DNA of 64,000 nt, from the NCBI GenBank assembly GCA_039621445.1, contig CP154954.1, forward strand, positions 6,111,693 to 6,175,692, given 5' to 3'. Origin of the DNA: Euglena gracilis. Lineage: Eukaryota > Euglenida > Euglenophyceae > Euglenales. The notes below the pieces were generated by a model. The model was not told the origin of the DNA. It did no database searches and saw only the letters and a program-made list of their open reading frames with translations. Below are positions 33,906 through 44,168 of the stretch, one piece after another. Every line of letters begins with the position of its first letter. The stretch's first letter is position 1. A program made the position numbers and the translations under genes.

Positions 33906-36374
33906 ACAGACCAACCCTGCCCCACCCGAAGGGGTGGGTTGAAAATCGACAACGGTGGTTGGAACTTCCCCCACCCAAATACCTCGACCCCCTACATTCA
34001 TTCAGCATGTGGGGTTGGCGTCACACCGACGCAGGCGGCCACAGCGTCCCCGTGGGAGATCAGCAGCACATTGGCCGGGCTGTACTGCTCCGCCACTCGG
34101 GCGAGTGCCGTCACAAAGCGGACGTGTGCACTGCCGCCGATGCCCCGCTGCTCGCCCCACCGCGGCATCGGCGGCGACCCCTGCGTGGCTGCACACCCCT
34201 GACGGTCCGATTCCAGGGCCAATGCTCATCAACCCCAGTTTGTTATTCAGATGGTCCTCTTGGTGGGGGGTCCCAGGTGTGGTGGGGGGTCTGTGTGCTC
34301 TGGGGTCGTGCCAATTATATGGCCGTTGGTGACCGCAAAGCTGGAAGGCTGCATTTTCTCCAACCGAAACGAACTGTGGTCCGCACTCCCGCGCGCTTTC
34401 GCAGATGTTGCACCTCAGCAAATTGGGGTTTTGTATGAATCCATGCCTAGCCGCATTGTGGCTGTCCTGGACTCGCATGGAGGGCCCGCACGTTATTGAA
34501 GCCTTCCTCCAGCTCATTACCATCATTTGAATGGCAAAAGCCCGTAATTATTGATGCAAGAACGATAGACACCATAATCCTTGCAGCTAAATATACCTTG
34601 TGCAGCTCGAGTGAGTTTCGGGGGGAACTTCGTTTTTTTGAGTGTCCCACTATTTAGTTCCGGTGGACTGTCCCACTATTTAGTTCCCCTACTGTAATGG
34701 TATTCTGATTTCCTCATAACTCTCCGCCAAGCCCAAAAGCATGGCCGCTTTATGCCCCAAAGCAGCGTGGCAGGCTTCCAACTCAGCCGTTTTCGGCAAT
34801 TTCAGGGCCAAAAAAATCAATATTTCCGTAACTCCATGGCTAGCCCAAGGAAGCCTGTTTCGCTCCAAGTCTGTACTATTTTGGCCTGTTTTTGACTGAG
34901 CTGTTTTCGGCCATTTTGGGGTCAAAACAGCGAAAATTTCAAAATATCTCCAAAACGGTGGCTAAGCAAAAGAAATCACTGGCGATGTAAAAAAAAAAGC
35001 CCCCTTGACCCTCTACTGCCTTGCATAAGCCGCCAGGGGCAGCCCGTTTTGTCCATTTCCGGGTCAAAAAAGGTGGGGAAAAAAAGAGGGGGAAAAATGG
35101 CCCAAAACCAAATTTTTGGGCCTCCCGGACCCAGAAAAACTGTTTTCGAGCCGAAAATGAGCGTTTTTCGACCCCAGGCTCCCCGTTTTCGGCCCAAAAC
35201 GGATGTATTTTGGGTCATTTCTGGGTCAAAAAGGGCGAAAAAATTTCTGTGTAAAAAATGTCGAAAAAAATCGAAATTTTTTTTGGCCAAAAACACCTTT
35301 TTGGGCCTCCCGGACGACGGGCCGCCGTCGTGCTGCCAGGTTGCCTACTAGGCCCGGCGGGCAGCCGTGGCTGCCACAAGCCTCAAGCATCTGCTGCACC
35401 ATGGCACCATCAGACAGCTCAGCACTACACAAAACCTGGTTCTATGGGGCACCTGGGAAGGTTGGCCCCCCCCATGGAGGAGGGCATTTTCGATCCCTCC
35501 TCTTGCGGGGAGGAGGGTGGGGTTTTGGGGTGAGTAATGTTAGAGCACGGGGCCTGAACATGGCCATTTTCAAGAGATAATTGGCCTGGTCGACAAGCAC
35601 CAAGAAAACGGACCCCTGGGTGGTGGTTCTTAAACAGGCAACCTACACCTTCCCCCATGGGGTTTTAAAGAAAAATGGCCTGGCATGCACACCACTCACC
35701 ACGACAAGAACACTTGGATTTTTGAATTGAAACTGAAAACAAACTTTCAAAACGGTTGAACAGGCTTCTTTTGACAACTGCCATGTGCCTGTCCGCAGCA
35801 AGCACCGGGGTTTCTTTTAAGACCGGGGGAGGGGGCGGCCCGCCCATGTGGGGGGTACTCTCAAGGGCGGGGGAAGGGGTATGGGTTCAATATAAAAGCA
35901 GGGAGGGTCTGGACCTCCTACCCCCTCCGGTCCAACAGGGAGGGGACACTCCCCCTCATACCTAAAGCCTGATTTTTGGCTCAGCGCAAAACTCCGGGCC
36001 GAAATTTTTTGAACCCCCAGAACGGCCAAAAATGCCATTTTGGGCACTGTTTGGGAAAAATTTGTCATAAATGCAAAAAAAATTCGGCGCCAGAAAGAAT
36101 ATTTTTACCTTTTGGGTGGATCTTGGGGCACCCCCCCCCCTGGATCGGTCCGGACCCCCGTGGCAGGTGGCAGGGGCGTGTCTGAGGGCGATGAAGGCCT
36201 TGCCGCGGAAATGGGCGGCGAGGTCGGTGGGGCTCAGCACCACTGGCTGGGGCCAGCGCAGCGGATGCGGTAACCCATAATAGTCCCCTGCGACTTCGAT
36301 GGGCAGGCTCCTCCTCGCCTGAGAATTGAGACGCCACACTCCAGAGGACTGGGAAAATGCTGTTGACGGTGTGT

Positions 36375-36423
<49 letters not shown>

Positions 36424-39400
36424 ATGGGCGTCATATGGGTGTCATATGCTATGAACCATAAAGCATTCTGAGCATGAGAAAAACAGTGTTGACATGGGGG
36501 TTATGGACAAGCCATGTCAAGGGCAGGGGGCATGGTGCCCACCCACCGCACGAGCTGGATCTGGAAAGCTGGAGGCTGAGGGTTTTTAGGAGGGATCGGC
36601 CGACAGGGCTAAAACGTTAAAAAAGTGTCCCCGAATGGCGGGAGCGCCGAACATATTTGAAGCTTAGTGCACCCCGTTGTGAGGTTGACGGCCGAGCTGG
36701 GTGCAGTGGGTCCGCCCCTTTGATGACGTCGGTGTTGTGCACTTCGCTCAGCCCATAGTCCAGCAGGATCTCTGGAGGAGGAGAGGAAAAAGATGGTGCG
36801 TGTGTAATAAGAATGAGCAGAGCTTCAGGTCAATCCCAAACACAGACACACCCATCCTCACGTTAGCCATTCCCCAAAACAAACAAACGTTCAAGGCATA
36901 CCTACAAAAAAACAATGACAGGTGATACTGGTGACAATTTATTCTAACCAAAATGCATGCTCAACTTCTCAATGGGAAATTGATCAAAAAACAGAAAACA
37001 AACACAAAGAAAACACTAAAGCAACACTCATAACACACCACAGGACACAGCGACTCGTCTGGAAACACCCACAATGCACACCCTGCCGGTAGCCCAGGCC
37101 CTCACTCACATACACCGCCGTCTCCACGCAGCGGAGGAATGGGGAGGTCACCACCACGCCGATGTCGGCAGACCGCAGCACACGGCCCGCCGCCAGCGCC
37201 GCCTCGCGCCCCGCGATAGTAAGAGGCACAAACACCGCCCTTCTGACCTCGTCTTGCGATACCCCCCCCCCCGACACTGTCTCCAGACAAATCAGCGAGG
37301 ACAGAGGATGTCAATGACTGGCAGCGGCCGACCACGGATCCAACCACGGATATTAACCCCCCCCCAAATATAAAAAACCCCCGGTTTTAAATTTTGGCGG
37401 AAATTTCAAGACCCCGAGGGAGGGTTTTATATTTGGGGGGGGTTTATATTCGGTCGGAAAATCAACTTCCCGGCGGGCTCCGGTGGTCACTTTTTTGGTC
37501 CAAAATCACAAATACGCCCACCCTTGGGGGTCCAAAAACTTCATTTTTCGGGCGAAGGAGCAATTTTGACATGTTTTTGGTAAAAATTGTTCCCAAATCT
37601 GCCAAAAATCACAATTTCGGGAGAGAATTGTCGAACATTTTTCCTTCCGGCGCTTCGCGCCGGAGGGGGGGGGTTATATTTGGGCGGGATTTCAAGGTCC
37701 TCAGGGGGGGTTTTATATTTGGGGGGGTTTTGTATTTGGGGGGGGGTTTATATTTGGGGGGGTTTACATTAAATTTCATTTGATTAATATTTGGTTGAAG
37801 CCGTGGCCATTGGGAGATGCCACTTGGACCTCCCCCCTGGAGATTCTACTTAGCCCCCCCGGGGGGGCCAAATAGAATCTTGCTGCCATGTATATATGTA
37901 TATATAGGGTATATATGTGCTATGTGCTATACATATGTGCGTGTATGTGTGTAAATGTACAAATATATATACATATATATGTATATATATATATCTGTAT
38001 ATATACAAATATATTTATATGTATACATATATATGTATGTACAGATATATAGATATATAGATATATAAGTTGGAAAAGGGGCTGGCTGCCATCCAACCAA
38101 ATGGATGAAGCACCTTGGTTGGCATCGGCCAATGAAGCAGGCTGCAACCTCCCACGACAATTCTTCCCGTATGATACACACTGTGCAACCGCATCGCAAT
38201 GGGGGCGATAGCTCATTCCTGAACAGAGGTTTATTTTTAAGGATCCGGGGGTTCCGGACCCACCAAACCACCCCTTCCCCCTGGGGGGGGGGGCTCGGGG
38301 GGACCCAATTTTGGGGGTAAAATTATAGGCAGCCCGAAACTACTGGGCCCCCCCCCCCGGGGGGAAACAACATGGCCCCCCCCTGGTGTGTTTTTCGTTA
38401 ATGATGGAGTAGGGTTAGGTGCGCGACTTAGGCTTAGGGTTAGGCCTAACTTGGACACCGAACACCCGTCTATAAGTTAGGCCTAACCCTAAGCCTAACT
38501 CGCGCACCTAACCCTATTCCATCATTAACACAAAAGAAACCAGGGGGGGGCCATGTTGTTTCCCCCCGGGGGGGGGGGGCCAGTAGTTTCGGGCTGCCAA
38601 ATTATATTCGGCGCTTCTCACCTACTCAGCCCGACCCCACCCCTCCAAGGTGGGGCTCGGCCAAGACAGCCACCCCCCCAGGGCCACAAAACTTAAAAAA
38701 AATCTCTGTGTATTGGACTCTGTGGTTTGGCAGCAATTGTCTTTTGGCTTGGTGGCACCTTGACAAAAACACTTCGAGTGGTGATGGATCAGTATGCTGG
38801 TTGTGTTGCACACATGTTCGAGATTTGGGGGTGTTGAAAGGCTGCTTCACCCAGAGCCCGATGTCAACCTGTTGAGGGACGATGGCTGGGTCAAATGGAC
38901 GCTCTGCAGAGTCCGTCCAAGCGGGGTTTAGGTCGTCCTGAGAAGATCAATGGCGGTGATGGGCTCTCAAAACAATCCAGAACTATACACTGCGGACTCC
39001 CATTGAATCGCATTGCCGACATTAAGACAAACACAAGTAAACTCCAAAAAGGGGCCACCGATGTGAGCTTGATCATTTTGGTCCAAAAGGTCCACTGCCT
39101 GTGCCGTTATCAGGGTCCGATATAAGGACAGGTGGGGGGGGTGGTCCGGACCCCCCCCCCTGCGGGCCAGGAGGGGGGGGGGGGCCCGGAACGCCCCCCC
39201 CCCCGGGCCGGGAGGGGGGGGGGGGGGGGGGACACCCCCCCCCACCTAAACAGCTGCGCGGTCAGGGTGACCGACGATTTTCAGCCCGGCGCAAAGCGCC
39301 GGGCCGAAAAAAATTGACCCCCCAAAACGACCAAAAGTGCCATTTTGGGCACTTTTTGGGCAAAAATGTGCCAAAAATGGAAAAAATTGACCCTTTTTGG

Positions 39401-40631
39401 GGGGGGTCCCGGGAACCCCCCCGAGGGTCGGTCCGGACCCCTGGCAGGGGGGGGGGGCGGGGGGTCCGGCCCCCCCCTGCGGGCCAGTAGGGGGGGGGGG
39501 GGGTGGGGGGGACACCCCCCCACCTAAACCATGTACGCCCTCCTTATATCAAACCCTGGCAGTTTTTGCGACAGAAAAAAAGACTTCCAGGAGCAAAAAA
39601 AAAAACGGACCCTATGCACAACACAGTCAAAGAAGCAAATGGAAAAACCGTGCCGCCAACACACCTCTCTCCTCCTTACTCGGAGCCCTAGGGAGGACCA
39701 CACCTCCCTCTCCCCGTGGCGCATCAGGTACACATGCTGCTCCACCGCGCGCGGAGGGGCAGCCGCTGGACCCGGGCTGTTCTGGAGATCCCCGACCTCC
39801 GAGTCCGTCTCCTGCTGCCGGGGTGCCTCGCTGCCAGGCTGCCGGACAAAACCCGGGGGGGGGGGGGCTTTCAGTCGGAGAAACACGAAGCGGTTCATGA
39901 GGATGTGTTCGTGCGTGTGTTAAGGATCAGGCGCCCATTGCTTCTGGTGGGGTGGGGGGGACAGACGAAGCGCCGGGGATGCTGAAAGACTTTCCGGGAA
40001 TATCACTATATAGCCTGATTAGGAAGAAAAATAACGAAAAAAATATTTGAAACACAAGAAAAATGGGGAATAATTTTAGCCAATTGGCACATGGCGCGAA
40101 GTGCCAAAGGAAAAACATTCGGTGTTTTCAGAGGCCTGAAAAATGATGATTTTTTGTGACTCAGGTCGGTCAAGAAGAAACACAAAATAACGAAATAAGA
40201 CCTAGGTTTTGCTTTTTTTGGGTGGGAGTTGACACCCACCAAATGTCATCTGTCAGTCAGTACAGGGATCTCAGGGAGGAAGGTTGTGGGGACCTGACCA
40301 TTTCAGGGTGGGGGGGGGTTCTTGAGCGTGGCAGTTTCCAGTGGTGGGGTTGCCAGATGAGCAGCAGTTATCTTCCAGCCCTGTTCCCTCTGTCGAACCC
40401 TTGTCGAAAACTTGCACTCTTTACTGTCTGGAAGCAGGCAACTATTTAGGATTTTTGTTTACGATCAACGCATGAGCCGGCAAGAGCTACGCCAACACAA
40501 CGGACCCCCGCCGCAGCCTGCCCATAGCTCCGCCGTAACGTGCGGCGCCGCATGCACAGGACGAGGAGCAGCCCGAGGGCGAGCACGACGCCGACCACCA
40601 CGGGGGCCACGACGACGACGGTCAAGTCCAT
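31090..40631 (-). CDS. Histidine-phosphatase-superfamily protein with N-terminal membrane anchor, 9 exons
   Basis: Nine exons give 351 residues with phase agreeing at every junction. Domain order: hydrophobic segment [20 protein letters not shown] followed by basic CMRRRTLRR (residues about 3-35), a short Pro/Glu linker, then the phosphatase fold: YLMRHGERE (catalytic RHG, about 79-87), [17 protein letters not shown] and [14 protein letters not shown] (second Arg), [25 protein letters not shown], and [14 protein letters not shown] (second catalytic His). This arrangement resembles the UBASH3/Sts-type two-His phosphatases. Substrate is not predictable; some members act on phosphotyrosine, others on small metabolites. 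The first exon as start is an inference; an exon-like stretch at 43.9 kb could be an additional 5' exon. The 33-nt third exon is tentative. Confidence 0.85.
31673..31746 (-). CDS. Histidine phosphatase gene, exon 8
   Basis: Acceptor TGCCCCAG, donor GCAAG/GTGGAA. Encodes [18 protein letters not shown] and HFVRGK, in phase with both neighbours. Three consecutive Cys are unusual. Confidence 0.8.
32651..33044. repeat. TA/TATG microsatellite
   Basis: Alternating TA and GTATA units over about 390 bp. Ile-Tyr open frames here are artefacts. Confidence 0.95.
33045..33603. mobile_element. TIR element inserted in a TA microsatellite
   Basis: Ends are inverted copies: GGCAAGGCTAATTTA at the left and TAAATTAGCCTTGCC at the right, each next to a C-run/G-run block containing TACTGGG or CCAGTA. 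TA repeats flank both sides. Interior contains degenerate TTTAGGG units (33236-33275). No protein of its own. Confidence 0.85.
33604..33767. repeat. (TA)n microsatellite
   Basis: TA-rich tract following the TIR element, continuing its left-flank microsatellite. Confidence 0.9.
33768..33940. repeat. Interstitial telomeric tract between two copies of a 33-bp direct repeat
   Basis: CAGACCAACCCTGCCCCACC followed by CGAAGGGGTGGGT occurs at about 33768-33800 and 33905-33938. Between them are six CCCTAA units (33805-33841) and a (TA)n tract (33841-33902). Confidence 0.9.
34027..34188 (-). CDS. Histidine phosphatase gene, second catalytic His exon
   Basis: Encodes [18 protein letters not shown] and [20 protein letters not shown] carries the second catalytic His. 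Acceptor GTGTGCAG, donor CGTCG/GTGTGA. Confidence 0.9.
34189..36155 (-). other. Intron of the histidine phosphatase gene
   Basis: Contains the transposon-end-like repeat at 34646-34698 and a long block of GGCC/AAAATGG-rich sequence (34880-35310) of the dispersed module family. No exon supported. Confidence 0.55.
34646..34698. repeat. Two tandem copies of a transposon-end motif
   Basis: TGTCCCACTATTTAGTTCC is present twice in a row, the second followed by CCTACTGTA. The same end sequence bounds the foldback element at 49993-50579, so this is probably a remnant of that family. Confidence 0.75.
36156..36287 (-). CDS. Histidine phosphatase gene, exon 6
   Basis: Encodes [19 protein letters not shown] and [16 protein letters not shown]. 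Acceptor GTCGCAG, donor CGGGG/GTCCGG, phases 1 and 1. A divergent insert region of the fold. Confidence 0.75.
36368..36422 (+). repeat. (GT)n microsatellite
   Basis: Nearly pure GT repeat in the intron between 36672 and 36288. Confidence 0.95.
36673..36771 (-). CDS. Histidine phosphatase gene, exon with LLDYGLSE
   Basis: Strong acceptor TCCTCCTCCAG; encodes [19 protein letters not shown], matching the L.E segment that follows the SP.LR motif. Donor CGGG/GTGCAC in phase 1. Confidence 0.8.
37082..37247 (-). CDS. Histidine phosphatase gene, PLT/SPFLRC exon
   Basis: Encodes [20 protein letters not shown] and [19 protein letters not shown], diagnostic of the superfamily (PLT..G..QA, S...R..QTA). 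Donor CAGG/GTGTGC; the 5' edge (after GACGAG) is chosen for phase. Confidence 0.85.
38328..38598. repeat. 271-bp near-perfect palindrome (foldback element)
   Basis: Left arm 38328-38450 and right arm 38476-38598 are reverse complements: GGCAGCCCGAAACTACTGG at one end, CCAGTAGTTTCGGGCTGCC at the other, with internal TTAGGGTTAGG / CCTAACCCTAA pairs. The spacer is about 25 bp. Shares the ACTACTGGG + C-run module with 33045-33603. Confidence 0.9.
38869..38901 (-). CDS. Histidine phosphatase gene, possible 33-nt micro-exon
   Basis: Flanked by CTGCAGAG and GTTGAC, encodes [11 protein letters not shown] in phase 0. It sits where family members have a short D-P-containing segment before PLT. Too short to be sure. 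Confidence 0.4.
39704..39838 (-). CDS. Histidine phosphatase gene, catalytic RHG exon
   Basis: Acceptor TCCGGCAG, donor GGGAG/GTGTGG. Encodes [17 protein letters not shown] then [17 protein letters not shown] is the family's phosphohistidine motif. Confidence 0.9.
40506..40631 (-). CDS. Histidine phosphatase gene, exon 1 (membrane anchor)
   Basis: ATG at 40631 then one strongly hydrophobic helix and basic residues, a type II/III signal-anchor pattern. Codons end almost only in G/C. Donor GGGG/GTCCGT, phase 0. Confidence 0.7.
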
Positions 40632-43600
40632 GCACCGCGGGGGCGGCCCGGCGCGGTGCGGTGAGCAGGCACAAAAAGGGAGGGGCTGCTGGATTCGGGC
40701 AGGTGGAGAAGGGAAGAGAAAGCAGCACTTTGTCCCTCGCGCGGCGCAAAAGCCCAGTGTCAGCGGTTTGTCTCCAGAAATTGCTCTTTACGGCGGTGAA
40801 GGGAATGATAACGGTGATGATCATCACAATGGTTACCTGAATCATTAGGACAAGCACAAAAGCCCGTGCTACCGCACAGGCCCTATTTTACTGACACAGG
40901 GTGGATGCACGGGACGGAGCCGGATCCAAGCGCAGCAGCCCACGGTGTGTTTCGGATGCCAAACCGACCCCTACGCATGGAATCGCGTTGGCATTCGCCG
41001 ACAGCGCGGGCGTAGGCCGTTACATTGCTCCCGTTAGTAGGTGGGTAGACAATAGTAACAACAGTAATAATAATAGTAATAGACAATATAATACAAATGA
41101 GCAAATGGCAGGAAGCAATCATATCAATTTACTTGTTGCACAGTATCCTATTTCAAACCAAATAAAATGTACTTTTTCTGGTTTGTCCACCAAGAAAATA
41201 CACTTCCTCTCGGTGGCTTTGATCAACATATTCCTATGAAGAATATCTATAATCCAGGTTTTGATGTAGGGCCAAATACAAGGAAATTTGTGACCGGGAG
41301 GAGGGGGAGGGCTGAAACCTAGGGGTGTATAATTCAGGGATTATTCGGGGGGAGGGTGCTCACTTGGGCACAATGAAAAGAACAGAAAAAAATCATCCAA
41401 CCCAATCAAAATATACCCAGCCGGAATCCCTTATCACACTCCCCAACATCACACACCCTGCCTCCCTCGCATCAAGCAAAAAAATGAGCAAATATGGTTG
41501 CTGAGCGTTGGTTTGTGCAAAAAAATGACGTTACGCGCGTTTGTGCATACGTCAAGTGCGTGCGTGCATGCACGAGCCTATCTATGTCTATCTACGTATG
41601 TATTATAGCCTATGCATGCATCTACTGGAAGCAGTGGCTGGGGGGTTATGGATACTGGGGAAGAAGTTGCCAGAGACAAGCATGACACCCCACTCCACGA
41701 GTCTGGAGAAGACTCACCAAACACAACCATCACCAGGGGGGGTCAATAGACGCGACACAGAAAAAAAAAACGCAAATTGCTTTTGTATGCAAAATCCTTT
41801 AGGAGGTCCGGGATGCAAAAATTTTCTCCTGGAGAGGACTGAGGTAAATTTGGCCAAAAGTTTGCCAATTTTTGTCATTTCTTGCATTTTGGTCAAATAT
41901 TACATATTTTCATATAAATTGAAAATTTTTCTTTGCAAAAAAATGGAAAAATTTGACAAACTTTTGGGGAAAAAAAGCCAAGAAACAAAAAACAACAACA
42001 AAAAAGCAGACCCCCCCCCCCTGCCATCACCAGCCAAACCCCACGAGGGCGACGTGACGACGTGACGAGGCACCACCACCAAACACCCCAACCACGTCAT
42101 GAACCAACCCACTGCAACCTCAAACTCTGCCAAGGACAACAGCCACAGGAAACATGACGAGGACCAACCCAGCAAGCAAAAGAAATCAGACAGGGGGAAG
42201 GGAATGCAGAGAATAAACTTGCAGCTGATATAAATACACTGGCCAGGCTGAAACTGACCAACCCCGAGGGGGAGGGGGTCTCGCAGACCCTGGAGTGCCC
42301 AAGTGGGCCAAAAAGTGCCCCAAAATGGCCCTTTCTGGGCTTTCGGCACCTTCAGCGCTGGAAGTGCCTTGGCCAAGTGCCCAGGCACTTTTGGCCATGT
42401 GCCCTACCCTGCCACTGGGTCGGATCTGGGTGCCTTGAAGTGCCTGCCCAGGAGCCCACCCCCCCCCCAGGGTGCGGTCGGCACTGCCTTGAAATTCAGC
42501 CTGACACTGGCACAAAGCCACCTGGAGGCGCCATCCAGGGCAGGCCCTGAAAACCTTCTGCTGGATAACCGGAACCAAGACAATGGAGAGAAGAAGACAA
42601 GCCAAAACAGGGATTTTTCAGGGTTTCGAGAAGTAAACCGCCGGGCCAGTTTGTTGGGGGCCACAGGTAAAAGGGACGTATATCACTTCCAGCAAAGCAG
42701 AGAACCAAGGAAGGGGGACGAAGGCTGTACATAGGCAACTTAAAGGTTGCAATGCAAAGAAATTAAAGAAAAAAACTGCACAAAAATTTGAAACGAAAAC
42801 CATCAAAAAAAGGTCACACACCGGAGAACTGATGTTTTTTATTTGCTCAATCCCCCCCTGAATGGAAGCCGCCACCAGAATGGTATCCCCCCCCCAAAAA
42901 ACCCTCCCCCTTCAGATTTTGACCATTGGCCCGAATGGAAGCCCCCCCCCCCCACACAGACAGTGTACAAGGGAAGGGGAAAAAACACACCCTAAAAAGA
43001 AGCCCCCCCTCTCGTTTTTCGACCAATGGTCCCAATGGAAGCCCGGGGGGGCTTCTATTCAGGGGGGGTTTATTCTTTACATTATGTGGGCTTTGGGTCT
43101 CTCTCATTTTTGCATCTTCTTTGCGTTGTTTATTTTTGTGCTGACTTAAGCACCCAGGGGCTGCCTGCTGGGCAGAAGACACACAGGGAAATATTTTAAC
43201 ACAAAAAGGAAATAAAACACAATGTTGGTTGGACCCCCCCCCTTCGCCCAACGACCAGCAGAAAAAAAAAAACGTTCAAAACATGCCTGCTGACTGGCCT
43301 GTTGACTCCGGCCAGGGAGGGGGGTCGTTAGACATGGGGAGGTCCTTAAACACAGACGGATACAAAGCTTCTTGCTTCTGAGCTTCCACTTGATTTCTTC
43401 TAGGTCATCTTAGGTCAAAAAAAGTTGGAAACCACACTTTTCAGAGGGTGTGTAAAAGAACCAAGAATGCTTGGAATAACAGCATTCAAATACAAGATTT
43501 GTCCTGCTGACGCAGGAAAACAATACATGGTCACAAGGTCAATTAAATGAGCTCCAAACTAGAGAACTGCCCACCGACCCCACGGTGCCCCAAACAGGAA

Positions 43601-44108
43601 TTATTTGTTGGGGACGTTTGTACAAACCCTGAAAGTTCAGCAACTGGTCTGGGTGAGGATACCGTCGAGACCCCGTAATGGGAAACGTTGGTACCCGAAA
43701 AGTCCAAAATTCTTACTGCAGAAAACAATCCCTGTTGTTGATGGGACTGGGCAGGGTTGGCATACAAGCCTGGCGAGTGGCTTGCGGAGTCTGCGAATAA
43801 GCCAAAGGAGGCACGGCGGGCCTCGCTCACTGCAGTCAGACAGGGCAGCAGTGGGTGGGTCGGTGGGGGGTGGGGGGTCCTGCGGCGGACGAGGTGCCGA
43901 GGCGGGATCTGCGCAAGGCGCAAGCCCCTCTGCCTGACCTCCTCGTCCCTGGGGCCGCGGACATGCACAAAGGTAGAGGCGGGGGGCGGGCGAGGGGGAG
44001 GGGAAGGCGAATACACAGGGCACGCTGCAGGGCACGCATGACACAACGGCCTCAGGGCTCCCCCTCCGGCAAGCCGTCCTCAAAGCCTGCTTGGGGGAAG
44101 GTGAGTGG
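40632..44108. other. Region between the histidine phosphatase start and the TRP channel stop
   Basis: 3.5 kb. Pyrimidine-rich sequence with AG dinucleotides lies 50-90 nt upstream of the phosphatase ATG, suitable for trans-splicing. An exon-like stretch is present at 43915-43990. Elsewhere low complexity, with GAAGCCCC/GGGGCTTC hairpins at 42860-43075. Confidence 0.5.
43913..43990 (-). CDS. Orphan exon-like stretch (Arg-rich)
   Basis: G/C-biased in more than one frame. One frame reads VHVRGPRDEEVRQRGLRLAQ; another starts with ATG and reads MSAAPGTRRSGRGACALRR. It lies downstream of the TRP stop and upstream of the phosphatase first exon, so it could be a 5' exon of the latter. Not assigned. 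Confidence 0.35.
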
Positions 44109-44168
44109 TCAGGGGCTTGTGGAGCGACGGCGCGCCTTCCATTCTCCGGAGCACAGGGGCAGGCCTTT
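44109..44168 (-). CDS. TRP channel, last exon (stop)
   Basis: Acceptor TTTTTTTTGGCAG with a strong T-tract; encodes KGLPLCSGEWKARRRSTSP and TGA (44111-44109). The basic tail is typical of a C-terminus; phase fits the previous exon. Confidence 0.65.
   Translation of the reverse strand, partial: KGLPLCSGEWKARRRSTSP

Larger units (their letters stand above)
31747..34026 (-). other. Intron of the histidine phosphatase gene rich in repeats
   Basis: Holds a 400-bp TA/TATG microsatellite (32651-33044), the TIR element at 33045-33603, further (TA)n tracts and an interstitial telomeric tract at 33805-33841. Confidence 0.7.
37248..39703 (-). other. Introns around the possible micro-exon of the histidine phosphatase gene
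   Basis: Apart from 38869-38901 it contains GCGC-hairpin modules (37645-37662, 39284-39306), a TA/TG microsatellite (37890-38070), a 271-bp palindrome (38328-38598) and long G-runs (39170-39230, 39485-39515). Confidence 0.6.
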
